Of a DNA stretch of 64,000 bases, positions 25,804 through 35,337 are shown piece after piece. Within the stretch, counting starts at the first letter, position 1. Each line of letters opens with the position of its first letter. The notes beneath the pieces are model-generated. The model had not been told where the DNA came from. It did not search any database and was given only the letters and a program-made list of their open reading frames with translations. The translations under genes and the position numbers were made by a program. Source of the stretch: Maribacter flavus (lineage in GTDB: Bacteria; Bacteroidota; Bacteroidia; Flavobacteriales; Flavobacteriaceae); contig NZ_VUOE01000001.1 of the NCBI RefSeq assembly GCF_008386635.1, positions 2,161,857 to 2,225,856 of the forward strand, read 5' to 3'.

Positions 25804-27450
25804 CTATTCTTGCCCTAAGTAATTTTCTACACCGGTCATTTGCCATCGGCCTAAGGAAATGGGAATACTTCCCACCGAATTCAATTCGTCAAAGAAGGCG
25901 CGCATTCCAAAAGGCTCGTTATTTGCTTCCTTCATTCTTGCATACTCGGCCATGGTATTTTCCAACAAATATTTTCCGGTAATGTAGCTGGTGCCATAGC
26001 CAGGTTGCCGCAGGTAGAGATGCTGTTCAAAAAGCAACAATTCCTTTTCGGTCTTCATCCAGCCGCGTGGGGTATATTCAGAATGAATGCCCCCGGCCTC
26101 TTCCATGGTCATCATATTGGCATGGGCATACAGGGAACCAAGTCCTCTTGCGGCTCGTTGGGCTATCATAATATAAACGATTTCCCTAGAGCGAGGGGAA
26201 TCGTCATACAGTCCCGCATCCATGAACATCTCCTCTACGGCCGTGGCCGTACCTTCGTTACGGGAGTCGAAAATATTGTACAAGAGGGGCGTTCGCCTGA
26301 TTTCACTGGCATGCGGTTCAGTATCCATACGCGCCAGCTCGAACCAATGGTAAAAATGGGAGTAGAGGGGACGTTGGTCATAGTGCGCTGTAATCCAAAA
26401 AAAGTTGCGTGTTTCCCGGGGTACAAAACCGCCAAGATGTGCATTTAATGCAGGTTCAAAATAATCCTTAACCGTGACCATTTCGTTTTTGTCCAGAAAA
26501 TCCAGGAGACTTTTGGCGGCGGCTTTGGCGCGGCGGTCGTATTCCTCGGGGGAATTGGCATCGGTCAATTGCGGTAGGTTTCTATTGCGATGCTCCTCGA
26601 GTTTTAAGGCGGACCACGCTCGGGAAAGTTCCCGTTTTAAGATCATGACTTCATCTTCCCAGGTCAAAGGCACCAAATGAACGTTTTGTAGGTACCAGGT
26701 ATAATTTTCCTTCCCAATACCGGATGGCCCGGTTTTGTTGGATGCCTCAGCCTCCAACCAACTTGCTAAATTATTCGTAGAAGCAATGGCTTCTTCTATG
26801 GCCTTTACTATTTTTCGGTCCTTTGATATTCCGGGGAGCACCTTCATATCTTCCAGATTTTTGCTCTGGGTTATAATATCGCGAATTCCGGCAATCCAAA
26901 GGTCCTTGGCATTCCCGGTCAGGTTCAGTTTGGCCTGTTCGTTCAAGGGCGGAATGACCGTTAGCTGCGCCAATAATTTGGTGCGTTGTTCCTTATCCAA
27001 CGGAAAATTATAGGTCCAAAGATCTATGATGGCGTGATGCGTTGGCCCTTCGTGTGCGGGAACATCGCTTCGTGCCGTCCAGACGGTCGCATAAAATGCA
27101 GGGTCGCGCTGCCAGGGTTTTAGGATGCGATGGTTAAAGTCGTAGCCGTTCATCTCTGCGTTTACGATACGCCAATCTACCTGATCGGGTATGGACCAAC
27201 CTGTGGTATCCATCTCCTGCAACTTTTTATGTAGGGTTTGGAATGCCGGCCATCTTTTGTCAAAGGTTTCCTGGGTGTAATCCGGTGCGCCATCTCGTAA
27301 AGGTGGATTTTCAAAGGCTCTCCACTCCTTAAAAAAAGCGATCAAATCCTGGTATGTATTAGATGAATTTTGAGCATTCAGGGCTGTTGTAAAAAGGGAG
27401 ACAAATAGAATGTGAAATATGCTTTTTTTGATAATGGAAATAGTTTTCAT
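25804..27450 (-). CDS. Exported DUF885 family protein
   Basis: 548 residues with a signal peptide ([16 protein letters not shown]). The long helical body is that of DUF885 proteins, which are related to metallopeptidases. In many members a HExxPGH-like motif binds zinc; here the corresponding region reads [20 protein letters not shown], so the first His is not present and the metal site may be altered or lost. [20 protein letters not shown] and [17 protein letters not shown] are conserved family stretches. It begins the operon with the permease and AKR-RidA fusion. Peptidase function is therefore uncertain. Confidence 0.8.
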   Translation of the reverse strand: MKTISIIKKSIFHILFVSLFTTALNAQNSSNTYQDLIAFFKEWRAFENPPLRDGAPDYTQETFDKRWPAFQTLHKKLQEMDTTGWSIPDQVDWRIVNAEMNGYDFNHRILKPWQRDPAFYATVWTARSDVPAHEGPTHHAIIDLWTYNFPLDKEQRTKLLAQLTVIPPLNEQAKLNLTGNAKDLWIAGIRDIITQSKNLEDMKVLPGISKDRKIVKAIEEAIASTNNLASWLEAEASNKTGPSGIGKENYTWYLQNVHLVPLTWEDEVMILKRELSRAWSALKLEEHRNRNLPQLTDANSPEEYDRRAKAAAKSLLDFLDKNEMVTVKDYFEPALNAHLGGFVPRETRNFFWITAHYDQRPLYSHFYHWFELARMDTEPHASEIRRTPLLYNIFDSRNEGTATAVEEMFMDAGLYDDSPRSREIVYIMIAQRAARGLGSLYAHANMMTMEEAGGIHSEYTPRGWMKTEKELLLFEQHLYLRQPGYGTSYITGKYLLENTMAEYARMKEANNEPFGMRAFFDELNSVGSIPISLGRWQMTGVENYLGQE

Positions 27451-27720
27451 TTAAGGTTTGTTTTGGTAGGGACGTTTTTATAAATTAAACATGGTGTCAA
27501 AATCGACCATAATTTAAATGTAATTATTGGTTTATTTTAGATTGCGAAAAGATTAATTGGAATTTTAGTTGTTAAGGGCTAGGATGAAATTTATTTTGTC
27601 GCTCTTAAAATACTTAATTGCACCAAGGCAACAGTTTCTTTGCTTTGCTGGTGGGTATTTCAAATTTGTTTACAGTATTCAATATAGACTCAACTCACTT
27701 TTTGAAAAGGAATTTTGATT

Positions 27721-28560
27721 TCAGTGCAGGGCCAAGATTGGTACTATGGCTTTATAACCAATTTCCTTCACCAATGGTTTGGAGAAAACACTATTGAAGA
27801 AAAAGTGCTTGTGATTTATAAATGCGATCATATCGCTATTTCTACTTTCAACAAATGAAGTTATGCCTTCTGATACGTCATTTTCAGTTAGGTTATGAAA
27901 GTTATACTTTATTGGTTCCATAATATCTTGCAACAATTGCTTATTGATTTCTTGTAGTTCAGTTAAATCATGTTTTTTACTTACATATAACACTCTTACT
28001 GTTGATTCAAACATTTTTGCAATCTCAATAAGGTAGCTAAGTTTCCGTCTCTTAAAAGTGGCTTTAAAATTTGTTGGAAAAACAATTTCTTTTGGGATAG
28101 AAAACTTTACGTTTTTGGGTATGGCCATAACCGGGCATTCTCTAATCTTTTCCATTGCTTTTACGGTATTGCTTCCAAAAATAACCCCCTTTGTGCCAGA
28201 AGCTCCTTGGGTACCCATTACTATTAAATCAATGTCTTTTTCAGCAATTGTACGCTTTATCGCTTCAGAAAGATAATTATAGGTGGAAATTGTATGAAAG
28301 GCATGTTTGGGGTTGTCATTATGTAGCTTCAACATATCCAAGAGTTTTAGAAAGGAATCATGGGATTTTGCTTGGGCAATCCTATATTCCGCGCTATCAG
28401 GTTCAGGAAAATATAGTGATTTGGTCGTATAGCCGTCCAAGCTGAAAACGTTTAGAAAGTAGAATTCACAATTCAATTTCGCATAAAGGTCAAGTGCATA
28501 TCTAGCGGCGTTTAATGCATTTTTTGAAAAATCCGTAGGAATTAATATTCTTTTGTCCAT
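27721..28560 (-). CDS. Tandem universal stress protein
   Basis: 279 residues made of two UspA folds (about 1-145 and 150-279). The first opens with KRILIPTDFSKNALNAARYA and has the ATP-binding motif G-2x-G-9x-G-S (MGTQGASGTKGVIFGSNT). The second is degenerate and lacks that motif. It follows another Usp gene by 91 bp on the same strand; no ATGAY-N4-RTCAT site lies in that gap, so it is probably read from the promoter before 29491. Cytoplasmic survival protein of energy-starved or hypoxic cells, by analogy. Confidence 0.88.
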   Translation of the reverse strand: MDKRILIPTDFSKNALNAARYALDLYAKLNCEFYFLNVFSLDGYTTKSLYFPEPDSAEYRIAQAKSHDSFLKLLDMLKLHNDNPKHAFHTISTYNYLSEAIKRTIAEKDIDLIVMGTQGASGTKGVIFGSNTVKAMEKIRECPVMAIPKNVKFSIPKEIVFPTNFKATFKRRKLSYLIEIAKMFESTVRVLYVSKKHDLTELQEINKQLLQDIMEPIKYNFHNLTENDVSEGITSFVESRNSDMIAFINHKHFFFNSVFSKPLVKEIGYKAIVPILALH

Positions 28561-28651
28561 GATAGCATATTGTTTACTATGAGTTTTTATTTTTTCACTT
28601 AAGAATTACCAACATTATACCTGAAAAAATACGATGGAGTTTTTTGAATGT

Positions 28652-29491
28652 TTAATCGTGAAGCACTAAAAATGGTATTGTTGTGTGGTAGCTAACTTTT
28701 TCAACCGTAGGCCTAAAAAGAATTCGTTCTACAAAATTCAAATGCTTGGCCACCATTACAATCATATCCAGATTGCGACATTCAATGAAATTTTGAATGG
28801 TTTCGTCTAATTTTTTTCCTGTAAGGGTGTGGAAAGAGATTTCGATACCCGTAAAATAATCCTCTAAAAATTGTCGATTCTTTTGTTGTTGTTCACTAAA
28901 TCTTTCTTCATTGGTCGAAACATATAAAAACCGTAAGGCCGAATTATGTGTTATGATCAGCTCCTTGATATTTTGCATTACTTTCCAATTATAGCCCAAT
29001 TGAAAATCTGTTGGAAAGCCTATTTCCTTAGGTTTACGGTATTTTGCATTTTCAGGTACAGCCAAAACGGCACAGGGTACTTTTGTAATAACATCACCCG
29101 TATTACTGCCCATAGCAATGGCCTTCAATCCTGTTGCTCCTTTTGTTCCCATAATAATCAAGTCAATATTTTTATCGACGACTTCTTTTTTTATGTAATC
29201 AGTAAGAAAACCATAAAAAACCTCAGTCTTAAATGTATGCCTTGTGTTTATTGGAAGGTGTTCCACTCTTTTGAGTAAGTGGTTCATCTTTTCTTTGTTT
29301 TCCTTTAAAATACTATCTTCAAGTATTTGAGAAGAAACGTACATTGCTGTCTCCCCACCAGAGTATGCCGCTATTGGGTGAACATTTACTATATAAAATG
29401 TACAAGATGTTTTATTGAATAACTCTAATCCATAAGTAATGGCATTCCAAGCGTTTTCCGAGAAATCTGTTGGTATCAGTATATTTTTCAT
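28652..29491 (-). CDS. Tandem universal stress protein
   Basis: 279 residues from the ATG at 29491 (MKNILIPTDFSENAWNAITY). A longer frame to 29539 is rejected because it would contain the -7 box at 29510-29517 and nearly reach the regulatory palindrome. First UspA domain has the nucleotide motif GTKGATGLKAIAMGSNTGD; the second (from about 150) keeps only the fold. Related to the neighbouring Usp proteins but clearly diverged. Promoter: palindrome at 29541 with TACCTTTA 23 bp downstream, 18 bases before the ATG. Confidence 0.9.
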   Translation of the reverse strand: MKNILIPTDFSENAWNAITYGLELFNKTSCTFYIVNVHPIAAYSGGETAMYVSSQILEDSILKENKEKMNHLLKRVEHLPINTRHTFKTEVFYGFLTDYIKKEVVDKNIDLIIMGTKGATGLKAIAMGSNTGDVITKVPCAVLAVPENAKYRKPKEIGFPTDFQLGYNWKVMQNIKELIITHNSALRFLYVSTNEERFSEQQQKNRQFLEDYFTGIEISFHTLTGKKLDETIQNFIECRNLDMIVMVAKHLNFVERILFRPTVEKVSYHTTIPFLVLHD

Positions 29492-29540
29492 TTCCGAAAT
29501 GTTTTTACTTAAAGGTATTTGTAGTCCAGATGTTATCAAA

Positions 29541-29552
29541 TGACAAAGGTCA
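29541..29552 (-). promoter_or_regulatory. ATGAY-N4-RTCAT site 1
   Basis: TGACAAAGGTCA, flanked by A and T, perfect half-sites. Reading toward the Usp gene at 29491, the -7 box TACCTTTA (29517-29510) begins 23 bp beyond the palindrome edge. Confidence 0.75.
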
Positions 29553-29553
29553 T

Positions 29554-30038
29554 GCGGTAAAGGGATTTTTATATTTTGAATAAACTGGGACTACTGAACC
29601 TAGAACTCGGTGAAAATTCGTAAGCTTGATAAAATCACTTACATTTTTTCTTATCGGATTTTGGACAGTTAGAGCTACATTCCGGTCCTTGCGTAAATTA
29701 AATGAATATTGCAGTAATGCTCAACCTGGGTTATTTTAATCACCTTAGGATTTATATTTATAATGCTAGCACCATTTCACTGAAAAACATTGCCCAAGTT
29801 CAATTCTAGTAGCTTTTTATATATAAGGTTGGTTTAAAGAATTGCCTTTTAAACCCATCATTTATTGTTGGTATTTGTAGTGCTTATGTCAAATCGAATT
29901 AAGGGGATGTACGACCAACTTTTTGAATCTAATTACATTAATAACTTTTGAAGAATGATAATTTTAAAAATACTTCTTTGCAGATAGGACTGAAATCAAA
30001 CTAACGGTATGCTATCGCAGTAATCAAAATAGTCTTAG
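29554..30038. other. Stretch without a recognisable gene
   Basis: About 485 bp between two Usp genes. Only very short frames are present (for example a 35-codon frame from about 29702 on the plus strand with no family resemblance). No repeat or RNA fold stood out. Possibly eroded coding DNA. Confidence 0.4.
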
Positions 30039-30875
30039 TTATTCATGTAATACCAACATTGGTATCGTGGTGTGAAAACTAAGTTTTTCGATAGTAGTGT
30101 CAAATAGGATTTGTTGAAGGAAATTTAGGTTCTTGGCGACCATGGTTAACATATTAATCTGGTTATCAGAAACAAAATTTAGGATGCTGGATTTTACATC
30201 CTTGCTTTTTACACTGTAAAAACTATGTGATTTAGGCAATGTCTCTTCCAAATAATCTTTCAAGTAGTCTTTATTTTTTTCTTGTTGGTCAGTTAATGGG
30301 ATACTAAATTGTTCCACATTAAAAACCTGGAGATTGGCATTTGTAATGCGTAATAGTTCTGCAATGGTTTTTAATATGGGATAGGTGTAATACAGATTGT
30401 AATCTGTAGGGAAGGCAATTTTTTGAGGTGTAATGAATGAAGCGTTTTCAGGTATGACCAATACATTACAAAGCACTTTGGTAATAACATCCCCGGTATT
30501 ACTACCTACAATGGTTTCCATTATACCGGAAGCACCTTTAGTACCCATCACTATAAGATCTATTTTCTTTGTTTCCACTGTCTTACGCACAATATCTATA
30601 AAATTCCCATAATCTTGAAGTGCCAAGAAATGGTGTTTGTCATTTGTAGATACAACGGCAATTCTTTCGAAGATTGATTTCAACTTTTTCCGTATGACAG
30701 GACTAGAAGTTTTTCGAGGAAATACGAAGGAATTATTCTTGATTTCTGATTTGCTTAATTCTCCAACGTGCAGTATATAAAAGCTACAATCCTCATTTTT
30801 AAAAAAATATATCGCATATTCTAGAGCGTTCCAAGAATTTTTGGAGAAGTCTGTGGGTATTAAAATATGCTTCAT
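30039..30875 (-). CDS. Tandem universal stress protein
   Basis: 278 residues, two UspA folds. The first begins KHILIPTDFSKNSWNALEYA and has the motif GTKGASGIMETIVGSNTGD for ATP binding; the second domain lacks it. It is a separate transcription unit: the palindrome at 30924 is followed after 23 bp by a perfect TATTTTTG -7 box, 17 bases before the ATG. Together with the Usp genes at 27721, 28652 and 34069 it forms a four-member local family. Confidence 0.9.
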   Translation of the reverse strand: MKHILIPTDFSKNSWNALEYAIYFFKNEDCSFYILHVGELSKSEIKNNSFVFPRKTSSPVIRKKLKSIFERIAVVSTNDKHHFLALQDYGNFIDIVRKTVETKKIDLIVMGTKGASGIMETIVGSNTGDVITKVLCNVLVIPENASFITPQKIAFPTDYNLYYTYPILKTIAELLRITNANLQVFNVEQFSIPLTDQQEKNKDYLKDYLEETLPKSHSFYSVKSKDVKSSILNFVSDNQINMLTMVAKNLNFLQQILFDTTIEKLSFHTTIPMLVLHE

Positions 30876-30923
30876 TAAATTGGTCTGTTAAACAAAAATA
30901 GACCATTGAGTAAACCTACTATA

Positions 30924-30935
30924 TGATATTTGTCA
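30924..30935 (-). promoter_or_regulatory. ATGAY-N4-RTCAT site 2
   Basis: TGATATTTGTCA. The -7 box TATTTTTG (30900-30893), a perfect TAnnTTTG, starts 23 bp from its edge in the direction of the Usp gene at 30875. Confidence 0.75.
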
Positions 30936-30970
30936 GATTATTTAATGTTATGATTTTGCAATCATAAAGA

Positions 30971-32023
30971 CTAATCTACATATTGTAAAGCCTCTAGTTC
31001 CAAGATTTTGATGTTACGACCCTCAATAGTGATTAGTCCCTCCTTTTTAAAACCGGAAAGGGTGCGTATTAGACTTTCCGGAGCTATTCCTGCCACACTG
31101 GCAAGATCGTTTCTGGAAATTTTAATAGGCTTGTCAGTTTTTGTTTGCATGATTTCTGCGAACTGTAATAAAGTTTGAGCCGTTTTCTTGCGTACAGAGC
31201 TGTAGGCCATTTGAAGTAATTGTGCTTTTATTACGGAAATGTTCTCAGTAAACAACTCCATTAACTCTATAGATACATCTTTATTTTTTTCTAGAATCTC
31301 CATTAGGTTTTCTTTGGAAATACCGGCAAGCTTTACTTGCTCCAAAGCCGTTGCGGATTCTTGATAAGGGATATTGTTTAAAAAAGAGGTAAAACCTAGG
31401 AAATCATCTGCTTTATACAATGATGTTGTGAGTTCCTTACCGTCTGCATCCATACAATGGCCTTTTACCAACCCCTTAAGGATAAGATATATTTTATTTG
31501 ATCGTGAACCTTCCTTATAAATAATAGCACCTGTATCAAATTCCACTATCTCGCCATTATCATCAAAAAAGTTCTTAAGTTCATGTAACGTACGCATTTC
31601 ATCGTTTGAAATCGCTTGTTCCGTAGTTTCTGAATCGAGCATACGGTTTAAAAGTTGTGCCTTGGCCAACCTACTTTCAATGGCACTAATCAATTCATCT
31701 TCTTCAAATGGCTTGGTTAGGTAATCGTCCGCTCCTAGATCCATACCTTTTCTGATTTCCTTATGCTCTGTTTTGGCGGATAGGAAAATAAATGGGATTT
31801 GCTTAGTTTTTTCATCGGAAGATAATTCCTCCAAAACACCATATCCATCTATTAATGGCATCATTATGTCGCAAATTATGATGTCCGGTAGGTTTTTCTT
31901 TGCGAATTGTATACCTATTTGTCCATTTGAAGCAGTTAGTACCGAGTAACCCGTAAGCTCTAAGAGCTCTTCAGTATTCTCTCTAAGCGCCTTATCATCC
32001 TCAATTAATAGAATTTGTTTCAT
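30971..32023 (-). CDS. Response regulator fused to CRP/FNR-type DNA-binding protein
   Basis: 350 residues. A receiver domain (1-120) with phosphoacceptor Asp52 (IIICDIMMPLIDGYG) and conserved Lys in DDYLTKPFEEDE is joined to a cNMP-binding-type beta roll (about 150-260) and a CRP-type winged helix (about 275-345). The recognition helix region APESLIRTLSGFKKEGLI keeps the Glu and Arg that FNR uses to read TGA, with Ile in place of the FNR serine. No iron-sulfur cysteine cluster is seen. It overlaps the histidine kinase gene by 4 bp, so kinase and regulator are a pair. It is a main candidate for binding the ATGAY-N4-RTCAT sites of this region. Confidence 0.9.
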   Translation of the reverse strand: MKQILLIEDDKALRENTEELLELTGYSVLTASNGQIGIQFAKKNLPDIIICDIMMPLIDGYGVLEELSSDEKTKQIPFIFLSAKTEHKEIRKGMDLGADDYLTKPFEEDELISAIESRLAKAQLLNRMLDSETTEQAISNDEMRTLHELKNFFDDNGEIVEFDTGAIIYKEGSRSNKIYLILKGLVKGHCMDADGKELTTSLYKADDFLGFTSFLNNIPYQESATALEQVKLAGISKENLMEILEKNKDVSIELMELFTENISVIKAQLLQMAYSSVRKKTAQTLLQFAEIMQTKTDKPIKISRNDLASVAGIAPESLIRTLSGFKKEGLITIEGRNIKILELEALQYVD

Positions 32024-33540
32024 TTTCTAATTTGGATTAAGTTTTTGGGGATTCGCAAAACAAAGGTAGAGCCAACATTTATCTTACTGGAGAATTCAAG
32101 ACTTGCCCCTAAGTTTTCAAGGTGCTGTTTTGAGATGTTCAGACCGATTCCTGTACCCTGCGTAACCAAGGCATTCTCCGCTCTAAAATACCGGTCAAAT
32201 ATATGTTTTTGATCTTCTTTTGGAATTCCAATTCCTTCATCGATGACTTTGATAACAACAAATTCCTCCTCAATTTCCAATTTTAAATCGATAATGGAAT
32301 CCTCCGGGGAATATTTAATGGCATTATGTACCAAGTTAGAAAGTGCCAATTCCAATGTCTTTTCATCAAAAAAGACGATAGCTTCATCTATGTTATCGGG
32401 ATACTGAATTTTCTGTCCGGATTTGAGTAACATGTTAGCGTTATAGATCACTTCATTCACTACTTTACTCAAAGGAAAGATTTCGTTCTTATAATTTACC
32501 TTTCCGGACTCCAAGCGTTCTATAGATAAAAAATCGTTTAGAATGGCGTTCAGGTATTTTACTTTGTTTTTAATAGTATTTACGTGTTTATCACGTTTTT
32601 CCTGTTGTTCTGTTTCAGTATATTTTCCCAACAAAGTAATGGATGTTAAAATACTGCTCAAAGGAGTTTTGAATTCATGGGAAACGAGGGATAAGAATCG
32701 TGTTTTTAATTCATTGAGTTCTTTTTCCTTGGCCAAGGCTTTTGTTAACTGCCTTGTTCGCTTCTCCACCGTTTTTTCAAGTTTTTCAGTATAACCTTTG
32801 CGTTCGGTTATATCCAAAATGATTGCAAAAAAGACTTTCTTCTCCCCCATTAGGGAAAGTTGGAGGTGTACTTCTACCGGATATAATGTACCATCCTTTC
32901 TTAGATGTTTGGTCTCAAAATCTACTTTACCCATCTCATCTTCCAATAGAGGCTTAGCCAAAGACCTAAATTCTGAAAGTTTAAGGTCAGGTTTAATGTC
33001 CAAAGGTGTCATCTCCGCCAGTTCCTGCATGTTGTATCCTAAATTTCGCTGAGCTTCCTTATTTACGTTGATGAATCTGAGACTATCAATATCAAAAACA
33101 TAAATTTCATTCAGGGTTTCATCAAAAATGCGTGCCCAAAGGCTAAGTTCTTTCTCTATTCTCTTACGTTCCGTAATATCAATGACCAGTGCCATGGTGT
33201 AGGTAGCTCCATACAGTTCAAAAGGGTTTAGACCTGCCTCAACAGGAAACTCGTGGCCATTTTTACAAACACCATATAAATCCCTTCCATGACCCATTTG
33301 GCGTTTTTCACCTTTGGCAATAAAATTTTGAACATGGGTTTCGTGGTGGTTATGGAAACGATTGGGGATTAGAATTTTTAAAGGTTTTCCAATGAGTTCT
33401 TCTTTTCCATATCCGAACATTTCCTCGGCTGAAGAATTGGTCGCTACAATTGTCTGCTCTTCATTTATGACAATTACACCTTCTGAAACCCCTTCTGAAA
33501 GTAGGTTAAAAATATTACTGTTTTTCTTGAAAACATGCAT
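32020..33540 (-). CDS. PAS-domain sensor histidine kinase
   Basis: 506 residues with no membrane helices. Two PAS domains (about 10-125 and 130-245, each ending in a DITERK segment) are followed by a HisKA domain with the phosphorylated His288 (FLSLVSHEFKTPLSSILTS) and a complete ATPase domain: LVHNAIKYSP (N box), DEGIGIPKED (G1) and GTGIGLNISKQ (G2). The soluble PAS input suggests sensing of redox state, oxygen or a small molecule inside the cell; a bound cofactor cannot be confirmed. It is coupled by a 4-bp overlap to the receiver-CRP regulator. A palindromic site lies 24 bp upstream of its ATG, closer than at the activated genes. Confidence 0.92.
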   Translation of the reverse strand: MHVFKKNSNIFNLLSEGVSEGVIVINEEQTIVATNSSAEEMFGYGKEELIGKPLKILIPNRFHNHHETHVQNFIAKGEKRQMGHGRDLYGVCKNGHEFPVEAGLNPFELYGATYTMALVIDITERKRIEKELSLWARIFDETLNEIYVFDIDSLRFINVNKEAQRNLGYNMQELAEMTPLDIKPDLKLSEFRSLAKPLLEDEMGKVDFETKHLRKDGTLYPVEVHLQLSLMGEKKVFFAIILDITERKGYTEKLEKTVEKRTRQLTKALAKEKELNELKTRFLSLVSHEFKTPLSSILTSITLLGKYTETEQQEKRDKHVNTIKNKVKYLNAILNDFLSIERLESGKVNYKNEIFPLSKVVNEVIYNANMLLKSGQKIQYPDNIDEAIVFFDEKTLELALSNLVHNAIKYSPEDSIIDLKLEIEEEFVVIKVIDEGIGIPKEDQKHIFDRYFRAENALVTQGTGIGLNISKQHLENLGASLEFSSKINVGSTFVLRIPKNLIQIRK

Positions 33541-33564
33541 AAATCAAATATAAAGAGATTAGAC

Positions 33565-33576
33565 TGATTTTTATCA
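33565..33576. promoter_or_regulatory. ATGAY-N4-RTCAT site 3
   Basis: TGATTTTTATCA, exact inverted repeat. Toward the plus-strand TerB-like gene the box TACATTTA (33600-33607) starts 23 bp away. Toward the kinase a TATATTTG lies only 12 bp away and 4 bases before its ATG, a position where binding would more likely repress. Confidence 0.7.
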
Positions 33577-33628
33577 TTTATTAACTATGGCCCATGCAAT
33601 ACATTTAAGTATTAAAAAGAGAGAAAGG

Positions 33629-34030
33629 ATGAAAAATACAGCTAGAACAATGAACAAGCTCTATGAAAGTTTAGGCAAATTATTTTATGCCGTAGCGATT
33701 AGTGACGGTAGCGTTCATGTTAAGGAATGGGATAAATTAAAAGAAATTGTGAGGGAAGATTGGCTGTCTTTAGATGACTTTACAGATAGGTATGGCACCG
33801 ATTCCGCAAACCAAATAGAAATTGTTTTCGATGTACTCATGGAATATACAAAAAGCAGTGAAGAATGTTTTGACGAATTCAAGGAATTTTATAAAGAACA
33901 CCCACATGCCTTTACGGAGGAATTAAAGTCTACAGCCAAAAAAACCGCAAGAGCGGTAGCTAATTCTTTTGCGGGAAAAAACAAATCAGAACTAATAATT
34001 TTGGCTAAGCTTGATTTGTTGTTGAAATAG
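33629..34030 (+). CDS. TerB-like small helical protein
   Basis: 133 residues from the ATG at 33629, which is preceded by GAGAAAGG, an unusually good ribosome-binding site here. A frame from 33587 would include the -7 box at 33600-33607 and is rejected. The segment YAVAISDGSVHVKEWDKLKEIV resembles the acidic metal-binding helix-loop-helix of TerB (tellurite resistance/stress) proteins. The C-terminus is basic and helical. Function unknown. It is transcribed away from the kinase gene from the same palindromic site. Confidence 0.75.
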   Translation: MKNTARTMNKLYESLGKLFYAVAISDGSVHVKEWDKLKEIVREDWLSLDDFTDRYGTDSANQIEIVFDVLMEYTKSSEECFDEFKEFYKEHPHAFTEELKSTAKKTARAVANSFAGKNKSELIILAKLDLLLK

Positions 34031-34068
34031 CTTGAATAGTTTTGCTTTGTACGGAATTATTTCAGAAT

Positions 34069-34899
34069 TTAGATTTTAATGGTAAGAACAGGTAAATTCG
34101 CATGGTTGGCAACATCCTCACCTATACTTCTACTACCTAATAAAAAGTGTAAAAAAGGCTTTCTGCCGTGAGTAGGTATGGCAAGTAGATCAAAATTGCC
34201 TTTTTTGGAATAGTTCAATAAACCTTGCTCAACGGTGTAGTCATCATATATTACCACTTCTTGTGATACACTATTGGACTTAAAAAAGAATTTTGCGATT
34301 TTTTCTTCGATTTCATTGGTGCTTTTAAAACCATTATATGGCGTGTTGATATAAATGAGTTTTAATTTAGCGGAAAAACCATTTGTAAAAGCCTGAATAT
34401 TCTTGAATGCCAATATAACATCTTCAGAAAAGTCACAAGCAAAAAGCACTTTTTCTATCTTAAAATCCGGATTTTTCATCTTTACTACGAGCACTGGCAC
34501 ATTTGACGTACGCACTACCTTCTCGGTATTTGACCCAACCAACACTTCACTTATTCCACTAGTCCCGTGTGACCCCATGACTATTAGATCAATCTTTTGT
34601 TCTTGGGCCAAGGTGTTGAACTCTTTGAAAATCTTATAGTTTTGGACAATTTCCCTTATCTTAATATTTTTCAAATAGGGTTTGTCCAAAAAAGGTATGA
34701 ATCGCTTTTTAGCGAGTTCCATATAATATCTGGCCTCCTCGTATTCCTGTATTTCATTTTTAGTCAGTACGGCTTCTGAAAGCCCCAGCATATGCAGCAC
34801 TACAATTTCTGCCTGTGGCCTTTTTGCGATTTGCGCTGCAATCTCCAAGGCATTAGATGAGGTCTCGGAAAAATCTATGGGCACCAAAATTCTTTTCAT
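34069..34899 (-). CDS. Tandem universal stress protein
   Basis: 276 residues. Unlike the three Usp proteins at 27.7-30.9 kb, both UspA halves keep a nucleotide-binding motif: GSHGTSGISEVLVGSNTEK in the first and THGRKPFLHFLLGSRSIGE in the second. It opens KRILVPIDFSETSSNALEIA. It lies 5 bp after the ribosome-associated factor gene and shares its promoter, which pairs translation arrest with general stress protection. Confidence 0.92.
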   Translation of the reverse strand: MKRILVPIDFSETSSNALEIAAQIAKRPQAEIVVLHMLGLSEAVLTKNEIQEYEEARYYMELAKKRFIPFLDKPYLKNIKIREIVQNYKIFKEFNTLAQEQKIDLIVMGSHGTSGISEVLVGSNTEKVVRTSNVPVLVVKMKNPDFKIEKVLFACDFSEDVILAFKNIQAFTNGFSAKLKLIYINTPYNGFKSTNEIEEKIAKFFFKSNSVSQEVVIYDDYTVEQGLLNYSKKGNFDLLAIPTHGRKPFLHFLLGSRSIGEDVANHANLPVLTIKI

Positions 34900-34904
34900 A
34901 CTAA

Positions 34905-35216
34905 CTAAATGGCTTTTTTACGTTTATTGAATTTTTCCTTGCGTTTTCTTAACTGACGCTCTAAATCACCAATAGTTTCTGCTGCGGACTTTTCAAAATT
35001 ATCTTCAATGGATTTTGCAAAAATGCGGGGACCTGGCGCACTTAGCTGTATTTCACATATTTTATCATTTCCATCTTTACATTGACCTAACTTAAAATAA
35101 ATATCTCCACGGATTATGAATTGATACTTATGTGCTAGTTTTTTAAGATTTCGAGTTACTATCTCACTTAAGGACTCACTTTCCGGCATGTCTATATATT
35201 GAATATTTACAGTCAT
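34905..35216 (-). CDS. Ribosome hibernation factor-like protein (HPF/RaiA family)
   Basis: 103 residues, the length of short HPF. The S30AE-type fold is visible: VNIQYIDMPESESLSEIVTR (first strand and helix), then DIYFKLGQ, ICEIQLSAPGPRIFAKSIED and a basic final helix RQLRKRKEKFNKRKKAI that would contact rRNA. Such proteins inactivate ribosomes at low energy. Sequence is divergent from the vegetative HPF of Bacteroidota, so this may be a stress-specific copy. It leads the operon with the Usp gene at 34899; the promoter has a perfect TACCTTTG 23 bp from the palindrome at 35271. Confidence 0.85.
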   Translation of the reverse strand: MTVNIQYIDMPESESLSEIVTRNLKKLAHKYQFIIRGDIYFKLGQCKDGNDKICEIQLSAPGPRIFAKSIEDNFEKSAAETIGDLERQLRKRKEKFNKRKKAI

Positions 35217-35270
35217 AAAAACATATTTTGATTCCTAAACAAAGGTAAAGTTGCCTCCTTCTTGGAAAAA

Positions 35271-35282
35271 TGATTTAAATCA
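35271..35282. promoter_or_regulatory. ATGAY-N4-RTCAT site 4
   Basis: TGATTTAAATCA, a perfect palindrome midway between divergent ATGs at 35216 and 35338 (54 and 55 bp gaps). Minus side: TACCTTTG at 35247-35240. Plus side: AAATTTTG at 35306-35313. Both boxes are 23 bp from its edges. Confidence 0.8.
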
Positions 35283-35337
35283 TTTCAGGGTCGTTCACTA
35301 ATTATAAATTTTGTGTTTCATTTTAAAATATACTCTC

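Noticed and set aside
29614..29624. TGATAAAATCA near 29.6 kb as a fourteenth site
   Set aside because: Spacer of three bases and no gene start or TAnnTTTG box at the expected distance.
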